Shown here: one piece after another, positions 1-5,579 of the stretch | Numbering within the stretch: position 1 is the stretch's first letter | How the letters are laid out: every line of letters starts with the position of its first letter | NCBI GenBank assembly: GCA_002346545.1 | Contig: DEAA01000027.1 | Span: 190,069-205,844 of the forward strand | Length of the DNA stretch: 15,776 bases | From: Acidobacteria bacterium UBA2994 | Lineage (GTDB): Bacteria; Acidobacteriota; Vicinamibacteria; Vicinamibacterales; UBA8438 | Direction: 5' to 3' | The notes under the pieces: generated by a model | What the model was told of the DNA's origin: nothing | The model's input: the letters and a program-made list of their open reading frames with translations, nothing else | The model's database searches: none | Made by a program: the position numbers and the translations under genes

Positions 1-2
1 TC

Positions 3-671
3 CACGCCGCCGATACGTATCTGCTGACGCGCAACGTCCGCACGCTTTTCGCGCAGTCCAAGACCATTCAGGCGCGTCTGTCGACCTGGGGCCGGATTCC
101 GTCCGAGGTGCTGTATCCGCCGCCGCCACCGCGCTCGTATCGATGTGATGGGTACGGCGACTACCTGTTTGTGGCGTGCCGGCTGTCGCCGCTCAAGCGG
201 GTGGAGCTCCTGCTCGAGGCGCTGGCGCGGCCCGTCGCGGTCGGGGTCCGGTGTGTGATCGCAGGCGACGGTGACCAGCGACCTGTTTTGGAGGCTCGGC
301 TGCAGGAGCTCGGCCTCGCCGACCGGGTGCAGCTGGTTGGCTCCATCGACGACGTTGCTCTGGTCGACCATTTAGCGCGCTGCCGGGCAGTTTGCTACCT
401 GACCGCTGCAGAGGACTACGGTTTGCTCACGCTCGAGGCGTTCCAGTCGGGCAAGGCGGTGCTGACGTGCGCCGACAGCGGAGGGCCGGCCGAGCTCGTC
501 GACGATGGCACCCATGGCTTCGTCGTCGAACCAACCCCAGACGCGGTCGGGGAAGCCTGTCGCCGGCTTATGGACGATGAGGACGAAGCCGAACGTCTCG
601 GGACCGCCGCCAGGCAGCGGGCAGCGGAGTACACCTGGGAGCGGACGCTTCCCCGGCTCCTCGGCGGCTGA
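3..671 (+). CDS. Glycosyltransferase family 4-type, C-terminal part (5' end outside the window)
   Basis: The reading frame is open from base 3, so the N-terminal domain lies off the left edge; about 222 residues are visible. The first residues (FAQSKTIQARL, then a short segment ending in VLYPPPPP) resemble the hinge that precedes the nucleotide-sugar-binding domain of GT4 enzymes. After it come a beta-strand reading FVACRLSPLKRVELLLEAL, a GDG turn, and the E-x7-E motif (EDYGLLTLE) followed by SGGPAELV. These are the donor-phosphate and ribose contacts of the GT-B fold. GT4 enzymes transfer a sugar from a nucleotide sugar to a lipid-linked or polysaccharide acceptor at the cytoplasmic membrane; donor and acceptor cannot be read here. 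A GTG at 108 could be mistaken for a start, but homology-like sequence extends upstream of it. ttcA follows after 27 bp. Confidence 0.85.
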   Translation, partial: HAADTYLLTRNVRTLFAQSKTIQARLSTWGRIPSEVLYPPPPPRSYRCDGYGDYLFVACRLSPLKRVELLLEALARPVAVGVRCVIAGDGDQRPVLEARLQELGLADRVQLVGSIDDVALVDHLARCRAVCYLTAAEDYGLLTLEAFQSGKAVLTCADSGGPAELVDDGTHGFVVEPTPDAVGEACRRLMDDEDEAERLGTAARQRAAEYTWERTLPRLLGG

Positions 672-698
672 CGAAGACGTCCGGTAAACTGACCCACG

Positions 699-1514
699 AT
701 GGCCTACGCGAGCGCGCTCGAAAAGAAGCTGGCCCGGAAAGTCACACGTGCCATCGTCGACTTCGATCTGATCGAAGAGGGCGACCGGGTGATGGTGGGG
801 TTGTCCGGAGGCAAGGACAGCTGGGCTCTGATGCAGTTGTTGGAGGCGTTGCGTCGTCGCGCCCCGATCAACTTCACGCTCGTGGCCGTCAACGTCGACT
901 CGGGGTACCGCGACTACCGGCATGACACCATTGCCCAGATCTGCGATGAGCGAGGCTGGGAGCTCCAGATCGAGCACACCACGATCGGTGCCATCCTCGA
1001 TGACAAGCTCGATGCACAGGCGACGCCCTGTTCGCTGTGCGCCCGCCTCAGGCGGGGCGTACTCTACCGGGTGGCCAGTGCGGTCGGGGCGACGAAGATC
1101 GCGCTCGGCCATCACGCCGACGATTTCATTGAGACGCTGCTGCTGAACCTGTTTTTCGCCGGTGCGCTCAAGGCGATGCCGCCTCGGCTGGTGTCGGACG
1201 ACCGTCGGCACGTCGTGATCCGGCCGCTTGTGTATGTGGCGGAAGAGGAAGCGCGACAGTACACCGACGAGGTCGGGCTGCCGATCATTGGATGCTGCTG
1301 TTCGGCCTGTGGCGACATGAGCCTGCAGCGCCAGCGGGTGAAACGGCTGCTCGTCGACCTGGAGCGGGAGCACCCGGGTGTCAAGCAGTCGATGCTGAAG
1401 GCGCTCGGCAACGTGGCGGGGAGACATCTGCTCGACCGCCGGCTCAACCCGGTGGCCGAGTTGCGGGCCGAAGTCGCTGCCACTCTCGACCAGCCGGTCC
1501 CTCTCACCACGTAG
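699..1514 (+). CDS. ttcA: tRNA 2-thiocytidine biosynthesis protein TtcA
   Basis: TtcA is a cytoplasmic ATP-dependent iron-sulfur enzyme that makes 2-thiocytidine at position 32 of certain tRNAs. The 271-residue product has the PP-loop ATP pyrophosphatase motif SGGKDS (residues 36-41), the CSLC pair (Cys111, Cys114) and LGHHADD (136-142). It also carries the family signatures APINFTLVAVN, LRRGVLYR, ATKIALGHH, MPP-LVSDD and VIRPL, which match the E. coli protein closely as I remember it. The second cysteine site is GCCCSAC (Cys199, 200, 201, 204). It holds the CxxC expected for the 4Fe-4S cluster plus two extra cysteines, in a loop one residue longer than in E. coli. ATG 699 gives the usual short N-terminal helix; its Shine-Dalgarno sequence is weak. 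dtd, another tRNA-related gene, follows after 84 bp. Confidence 0.93.
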   Translation: MAYASALEKKLARKVTRAIVDFDLIEEGDRVMVGLSGGKDSWALMQLLEALRRRAPINFTLVAVNVDSGYRDYRHDTIAQICDERGWELQIEHTTIGAILDDKLDAQATPCSLCARLRRGVLYRVASAVGATKIALGHHADDFIETLLLNLFFAGALKAMPPRLVSDDRRHVVIRPLVYVAEEEARQYTDEVGLPIIGCCCSACGDMSLQRQRVKRLLVDLEREHPGVKQSMLKALGNVAGRHLLDRRLNPVAELRAEVAATLDQPVPLTT

Positions 1515-1538
1515 CCTCTGCGTGTTCATGCCTGTGGC

Positions 1539-1553
1539 TGTTTCTCCGAAACA
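1539..1553 (+). terminator. Small hairpin after ttcA, possible weak terminator
   Basis: TGTTTC (1539-1544) and GAAACA (1548-1553) form a perfect 6-bp stem with a 3-nt loop in the spacer between ttcA and dtd. No T-run follows, so intrinsic termination is doubtful. It may be only a chance inverted repeat. Confidence 0.2.
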
Positions 1554-1598
1554 CCGTCTCGTCGGTTCTCTGGTGGGGTGGGCGCGTCGCCAAATCTG

Positions 1599-2048
1599 AT
1601 GCGGGCCGTCGTGCAAAGGGTGACCTCGGCGAGTGTCACGGTTGATGGCGACATGGTCGGGGCGATTGGGCCGGGCCTGCTCGTCTATGTCGGTGTGGCA
1701 GGGGAAGACGACGACGGAGCGGTCGACTATCTGGCCCGGAAGATCGCCGAACTCCGTGTTTTTGAGGACGGCGACGGGCGGTTCAGCCGGTCGGTGATCG
1801 ATGCGGGTGGCGCGGTGCTGCTGGTGTCGCAGTTCACGCTCTACGGGGACTGTCGACGGGGCCGACGGCCATCGTTCGACCGGGCAGCGTCGCCCGAACG
1901 TGCCCGGGCACTCTACGAGTGTCTCGGGGCAGCGCTCGGCGCGCTTGGTGTGCCTGTCTCATGGGGTCGCTTCCAGGCCCACATGTCGGTTGAGGCCGCC
2001 AACGACGGCCCGGTCACCATCCTCCTCGACAGTCAGAAGGTGTTCTGA
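1599..2048 (+). CDS. dtd: D-aminoacyl-tRNA deacylase Dtd
   Basis: Dtd hydrolyses D-amino acids (and glycine mischarged on tRNA-Ala) from tRNA, acting as a chirality checkpoint in the cytoplasm as a homodimer. The 149-residue product has normal family length. It begins MRAVVQRVTSASVTVDG, carries the catalytic SQFT motif (in VSQFTLYGD), the RPSFDRA segment, and near the C-terminus the NDGPVT motif (NxGPVT, including the Gly-cisPro that rejects L-aminoacyl groups). I chose ATG 1599 because family members start at this M-x-A-x-x-QRV. A GTG at 1578 would add seven residues (MGASPNL) that do not look family-like. No good Shine-Dalgarno sequence is seen for either start. The next gene begins 8 bp after the stop, so the two are probably co-transcribed. 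Confidence 0.93.
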   Translation: MRAVVQRVTSASVTVDGDMVGAIGPGLLVYVGVAGEDDDGAVDYLARKIAELRVFEDGDGRFSRSVIDAGGAVLLVSQFTLYGDCRRGRRPSFDRAASPERARALYECLGAALGALGVPVSWGRFQAHMSVEAANDGPVTILLDSQKVF

Positions 2049-2056
2049 GGTCCGTC

Positions 2057-2704
2057 ATGAGCCGGTTGTTGACGGTGGCGCTCGTCGGAGAAGGGCTGCT
2101 GGCTGTGGTGGCGTCGGTTTGGGTCTGCTGGCGCAGCTTGCCGCTTGAGCTTGGGCCTGTGGGTCGTGGCGTGGGGATGGGGCTGGTCGCCGCCGTCGCC
2201 CTCGGGGCGCTGAATTACGCGATGCTCAGGCTGGCGCCGCCGGTCGGTCCCGTCCGCCAGATCAGGACCCTGTATCGGGAGACGCTCCGCCCGCTGTTTT
2301 CCCGGGCCACGTTGGCAGAAGTCCTGGGGGTGAGCTTGGCGGCCGGTATCGGTGAGGAGCTTCTGTTTCGGGGGGCGGTGCAGGGCGAATGGGGACTGCT
2401 CGTCGCGAGTGTGCTATTTGGCCTGGCTCACATCGGTGGACGGACGTCGCTGGCGTTCGGGATCTGGGCGGGCCTGATGGGACTCGGGCTGGGAGCGCTG
2501 GCGGCCTTCACCGGCGGCCTGTTGGCGCCGATCGTCGCGCACGCGACGTATGACGCGGCGGCCATCGGATACATCCGAAGGGACAGAGGTGAGAGCGAAG
2601 ATGACAAGAGGCTGGAGATGGACAGCCGGGGTAGTGACGGCCCTGGTGATGAGCGTGGCGCCGGCGGCGGCCCAGCAGCGGCCGCTGTTGACCGAAGACC
2701 CTGA
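2057..2704 (+). CDS. CPBP family intramembrane glutamic protease (CAAX/Abi type)
   Basis: This 215-residue protein is very hydrophobic, with several predicted membrane helices (around residues 5-25, 38-58, 85-98, 112-128, 132-152 and 155-172). It shows the three CPBP motifs: GEELLFRG (Glu100, Glu101, Arg105), FGLAH (Phe121 to His125) and HATYD (His162 to Asp166). These make up the membrane-embedded active site of Rce1-like and bacterial Abi-type proteases. Bacterial members have varied roles, so the substrate is unknown. After about residue 175 the sequence turns polar and then Gly/Ala-rich. The last 34 residues lie over the start of the next gene in another frame, so this tail is probably unconstrained. 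Confidence 0.85.
   Translation: MSRLLTVALVGEGLLAVVASVWVCWRSLPLELGPVGRGVGMGLVAAVALGALNYAMLRLAPPVGPVRQIRTLYRETLRPLFSRATLAEVLGVSLAAGIGEELLFRGAVQGEWGLLVASVLFGLAHIGGRTSLAFGIWAGLMGLGLGALAAFTGGLLAPIVAHATYDAAAIGYIRRDRGESEDDKRLEMDSRGSDGPGDERGAGGGPAAAAVDRRP
2587..2593 (+). promoter_or_regulatory. Shine-Dalgarno site fixing the start of the barrel protein gene
   Basis: AGGTGAG ends 7 nt before ATG 2601, inside the upstream protease gene. It is one of the better ribosome sites in the window and supports ATG 2601 over the in-frame upstream codon at 2550, which would put 17 polar residues before the signal peptide. Confidence 0.6.
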
Positions 2705-3440
2705 GCCGGTCGGGGACGGTCTCATTCTGCTAGAGACAGGCATCGATCATGTTTGGGACCAGCCGTTCCCGTCCTCGGGACTCGAGGGGAACCTGTTGCG
2801 GGGGCCGCTCGTCGGACTAAGCTTCGGAATGGGCGACCTAGCCGAGATCCAGCTGGACGGTCTTTCTCGCAGCCGGCTGGCCATCAGCGACCGTTTCCCG
2901 GCCCCGCTCGCCGACATGGTCCGCGCGCGAGGCAGCACCACCAGCGGCTATGACGACATCGTCATCGGTGCGAAGGTGAAGTTCCTGTCAGAAGGCGCTA
3001 GGCGTCCCGGTATTGCGCTGCGTTTCGCGACGCGATTGCCGATGGCGACCAACGAAAGCGGCCTTGGGCTCGACACGATGGACTTCTTTCAGTCGCTGTT
3101 GGTCGGAAAGACGATCCAAGCGGTGCGCATCGTGGGTAACGTGGGACTCGGGATCCTGACCGACCCGATTCGGGGTGAACGGCAGGACGATGTGCTGACC
3201 TATGGGCTGTCGCTAGCTAGGGCACTCTACCCGGGCACCGAGGTCGTGGTCGAGGTGAACGGCAAGGCTGGTGACCAGACCGGCGGGCGGATGACGTTCG
3301 GGCTTCGCTACACCCGAGGTTCGGTGCGCCTCGATGGCGGGTTGTTCGCTGGTTTCACGGCGGACGACCCCCGCGTTGGGGTAACCGGCGGGCTGACCTG
3401 GGTGTTCACGAGTCCCTTGACGACGCTGGCGACCCCCTGA
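2601..3440 (+). CDS. Probable outer-membrane beta-barrel protein with Sec signal peptide, function unknown
   Basis: The 279-residue product starts with a classic signal peptide: MTRGWRW, a hydrophobic core (AGVVTALVMSVA) and an APAAA-QQ cleavage site after about residue 24. The mature protein begins RPLLTEDPEPVGDG and then alternates polar and hydrophobic residues in strand-like stretches rich in Gly, Arg and Asp, such as LRFATRLPMATNESG, VRIVGNVGLGILT, MTFGLRYTRG and VRLDGGLFAGF. It ends in an aromatic-rich strand, LTWVFTSPL. This pattern suits a barrel of roughly 12 strands of the transporter or MetA-pathway phenol-degradation-like type. That assignment is an impression from layout, and the transported substrate is not inferable. 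The start lies inside the end of the protease gene (104-nt overlap, different frame). The DapF-like gene follows after 19 bp. Confidence 0.65.
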   Translation: MTRGWRWTAGVVTALVMSVAPAAAQQRPLLTEDPEPVGDGLILLETGIDHVWDQPFPSSGLEGNLLRGPLVGLSFGMGDLAEIQLDGLSRSRLAISDRFPAPLADMVRARGSTTSGYDDIVIGAKVKFLSEGARRPGIALRFATRLPMATNESGLGLDTMDFFQSLLVGKTIQAVRIVGNVGLGILTDPIRGERQDDVLTYGLSLARALYPGTEVVVEVNGKAGDQTGGRMTFGLRYTRGSVRLDGGLFAGFTADDPRVGVTGGLTWVFTSPLTTLATP

Positions 3441-3459
3441 CCTCTGACCATATATCGGC

Positions 3460-4248
3460 ATGTCCATCGACCTCATCAAGGCGCACGCTTATGGGAATGA
3501 TTTCCTCTTCGCGCCTCTCGACCAGACCCCGTCGGATGGGCGGGCCCGGTTAGCTCGAGAGATGTGTGACCGTCACACCGGCGTTGGCGGCGATGGTCTT
3601 GTTCTGCACACACCGATCCCTTCCGGGAGCCGGATGGTGCTCTACAACGCCGACGGAGGGGTGGCGGAGGTATCGGGTAACGCGGTGCGCTGTCTGGCGG
3701 CGATTGTGGCCCGAGATCGACCGGAGCTTGACGAGCTGCGGGTTGAGACCGATGCCGGACCAATCGCCCTCCGGAAGCTAGAGACACGCGAACCTCGCTG
3801 GATTTTCGAGGCGGAGATGCCAGCGCCGAGCGGGCTTGCCCGGCGCACGCTAGAGGTGGCCGGGGCGGCGGTCGAGGTTGTCCAGCTCTCGGTTGGCAAC
3901 CCTCAGTGCGTCGTGCTCGGTGGACCGCTGACGGAGGATCGGCTGCATGAACTCGGAGCCGCGCTCGCGGTGCACGAGGCGTATCCGCATGGGACGAATG
4001 TCGAACTGGTCGAGGTCGTAACGCCCTCGCACATCCGCATCCTGATTTGGGAGCGTGGTGTTGGTCCGACCGCGGCTTCGGGTACGGGCGCCTGCGCGAG
4101 CGGGGTAGCTGCGGCCGCGTTCGGTGGCGCTTCCCGATCGCTTGACGTCGAGTCGCCTGGTGGGGTGCAGCGGGTCGTCTGGGAGGAAGCGGCGATCCGA
4201 CTGACCGGGTGGGCGGAGATCGTCATGACGGGGCGCTGGGACGGCTAA
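3460..4248 (+). CDS. dapF: Diaminopimelate epimerase-like protein with both catalytic cysteines replaced by serine
   Basis: DapF interconverts LL- and meso-diaminopimelate, the last step before lysine and the peptidoglycan cross-linker, using two cysteines as a general acid/base pair and no cofactor. The 262-residue product has the family length and two-lobed layout: KAHAYGNDF (Asn13), GVGGDG (41-46), NADG (Asn63), VGNP (Asn147), GTNVE (Asn180) and WERGVGPT (Glu198, Arg199). The substrate-binding residues are therefore largely kept. The first catalytic motif, normally CGNG-RC, reads SGNAVRC (Ser72). The second, normally CGTGACA, reads SGTGACA (Ser207). The histidine of the usual GNPH is Gln149. 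Both serines are TCG codons, two base changes from any Cys codon, so sequencing error is unlikely. It may be a working Ser/Ser epimerase, a low-activity enzyme, or a paralogue with another substrate. The fold assignment is firm; the activity is uncertain. Confidence 0.85.
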   Translation: MSIDLIKAHAYGNDFLFAPLDQTPSDGRARLAREMCDRHTGVGGDGLVLHTPIPSGSRMVLYNADGGVAEVSGNAVRCLAAIVARDRPELDELRVETDAGPIALRKLETREPRWIFEAEMPAPSGLARRTLEVAGAAVEVVQLSVGNPQCVVLGGPLTEDRLHELGAALAVHEAYPHGTNVELVEVVTPSHIRILIWERGVGPTAASGTGACASGVAAAAFGGASRSLDVESPGGVQRVVWEEAAIRLTGWAEIVMTGRWDG

Positions 4249-4253
4249 GGTCG

Positions 4254-4269
4254 AGGCATGGTGATGCCT
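4254..4269 (+). terminator. Hairpin just after the dapF-like gene, possible weak terminator
   Basis: AGGCAT (4254-4259), loop GGTG, ATGCCT (4264-4269) is a perfect 6-bp stem beginning 5 bases after the stop codon, extendable by a G-T pair. No run of T follows, so it could be a rho-dependent or RNA-stability element. The rest of the 134-bp spacer (to 4382) contains an AT-richer block near 4341-4350 but no promoter that I can define. Confidence 0.3.
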
Positions 4270-4382
4270 TGCGCTGGGCATAGAGGTCAGCGACCACCTG
4301 GTAATGGCGAACGTTTTGTAGTGGAGTTTTCTGGAGACGGGAAAAATTTAGTGACGTACTTCTCTGATGGGGCACTGGGCCA

Positions 4383-5579
4383 GTGAGCCGCGTGCTGTAC
4401 CTGGACTGCTTTTCGGGTGCCTCCGGTGACATGGTCATCGGCGCGTTGCTCGACGCCGGTCTCCCGTTTGATGCGCTCGAAGAGGCTCTGGGCTCCCTTG
4501 CCTTGGAGGACGAGTGCCGAGTGGAGGCGGAGCGGGTCGACCGGTCTGGCCTGGCGGCGACCAAGTTCACCGTGGTGGAGCGACAGCTCGAGACCGGGCA
4601 CCGTCACCGCCACTTGTCTGGTATCCGGAAGCTCGTGGACCGAACCGCTCTCGGTGACGAGACCAAGGCCCGGGCGAATCGGTTGTTTACGCGGTTGGCC
4701 GAGGCCGAGGCAGGGATTCATCAGATGCCGGTCGAGAAGGTGCATCTGCACGAAGTTGGGGCGCTCGACTCGATCGTCGACATCGTAGGCGGCGTTTTCG
4801 CCCTCGAGTGGTTCGGCGCCGAGAAGATCGTGGCGTCTTCCATTAACGTGGGGAGCGGCACCGTCGATTGCGAGCATGGGACGTTGCCGGTGCCCGCGCC
4901 GGCGACAGCGGCGCTGGTGGCCGGCGTGCCGATCTACGCCGCCGGTCCACCGGGAGAAAAGCTCACCCCGACCGGGGCATTGCTCGTGACCGAGTTTGCC
5001 ACCGAGTACGGTGACCTACCGCCGATGCAGGTCAGCCAGATCGGGTACGGAGCGGGCACGAGGAACCCGGCGGGGCATCCCAACGTGCTCCGTGTGCTGG
5101 TCGGGGAGACTGGGCCATTGGCTGGCAGTGAACGGATCGCGGTCGTCGAGTGCGAGGTGGACGACATGGATCCTCGCCTGTTTGGGGTGCTAATGGAGCG
5201 TCTGTATGCTGCCGGAGCGGTCGAGGTGTTCTACACGGCTGTACAGATGAAAAAGAACCGGCCAGGGACCTTGGTCACGGTGCTGGCTCCTCCGGCGTCA
5301 CGCCAGGCGGTGGTTGATGCGTTGTTTCGCGACTCGACCACGATCGGCCTCCGATGGAGCGAGATGACCCGCGAGGTGCTGCAGCGGAGCCTTGTGCCGG
5401 TGATAACGCCATTCGGTGAGATTCGGTGCAAGGTGGCGAGCCGGGGCGAGGCCGTGATGAACGTCTCGCCGGAGTTCGACGATTGCGCCCGTCAGGCCGA
5501 CGTCCATGATGTGTCGGTCAAGGAAATTCAGGCCGCGGCGGTGCAAGCCTATCGCTCGAGCACAACGGAGAGGAAGTAG
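4383..5579 (+). CDS. larC: Nickel-pincer cofactor biosynthesis protein LarC (DUF111 family), single-frame form
   Basis: LarC is the CTP-dependent cyclometallase that inserts nickel into the pyridinium thioacid precursor, giving the nickel-pincer cofactor of lactate racemase and related LarA-family epimerases. The 398-residue product contains the N-terminal signature LDCFSGASGDM (8-18), the His-rich GHRHRHLSGI (72-81), KVHLHEVGALDSIVDIVG (119-136) and the linker region LTPTGALLV (194-202). In the C-terminal half (LarC2) are CEVDDMDPR (257-265), QMKKNRPG (288-295) and an FDDC segment. In Lactobacillus plantarum the two halves are joined by a programmed frameshift; here they are one continuous frame. 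Start is GTG 4383 with a weak GGGG ten bases upstream. The stop shares one base with the metG start. No larA, larB or larE is in the window. Confidence 0.9.
   Translation: MSRVLYLDCFSGASGDMVIGALLDAGLPFDALEEALGSLALEDECRVEAERVDRSGLAATKFTVVERQLETGHRHRHLSGIRKLVDRTALGDETKARANRLFTRLAEAEAGIHQMPVEKVHLHEVGALDSIVDIVGGVFALEWFGAEKIVASSINVGSGTVDCEHGTLPVPAPATAALVAGVPIYAAGPPGEKLTPTGALLVTEFATEYGDLPPMQVSQIGYGAGTRNPAGHPNVLRVLVGETGPLAGSERIAVVECEVDDMDPRLFGVLMERLYAAGAVEVFYTAVQMKKNRPGTLVTVLAPPASRQAVVDALFRDSTTIGLRWSEMTREVLQRSLVPVITPFGEIRCKVASRGEAVMNVSPEFDDCARQADVHDVSVKEIQAAAVQAYRSSTTERK
5567..5574 (+). promoter_or_regulatory. Shine-Dalgarno site for metG inside larC
   Basis: GGAGAGGA lies 4 nt before GTG 5579. It overlaps the last codons of larC and supports the GTG start and translational coupling of larC and metG. 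Confidence 0.65.

Noticed and set aside
1578..1598. GTG at 1578 as the dtd start
   Set aside because: It adds seven residues before the conserved M-x-A-x-x-QRV start of the family, with no better ribosome site.
372..1616. A 414-codon open frame on the minus strand opposite the glycosyltransferase and ttcA
   Set aside because: It runs antisense to two well-recognised genes and its product is rich in Arg, His, Pro and Gln without any family motif. This is typical of a GC-rich shadow frame.
4249..4382. A small gene or riboswitch in the spacer before larC
   Set aside because: Only very short frames occur, and apart from the 6-bp hairpin at its start I see no conserved RNA motif, including nothing resembling a nickel/cobalt riboswitch.
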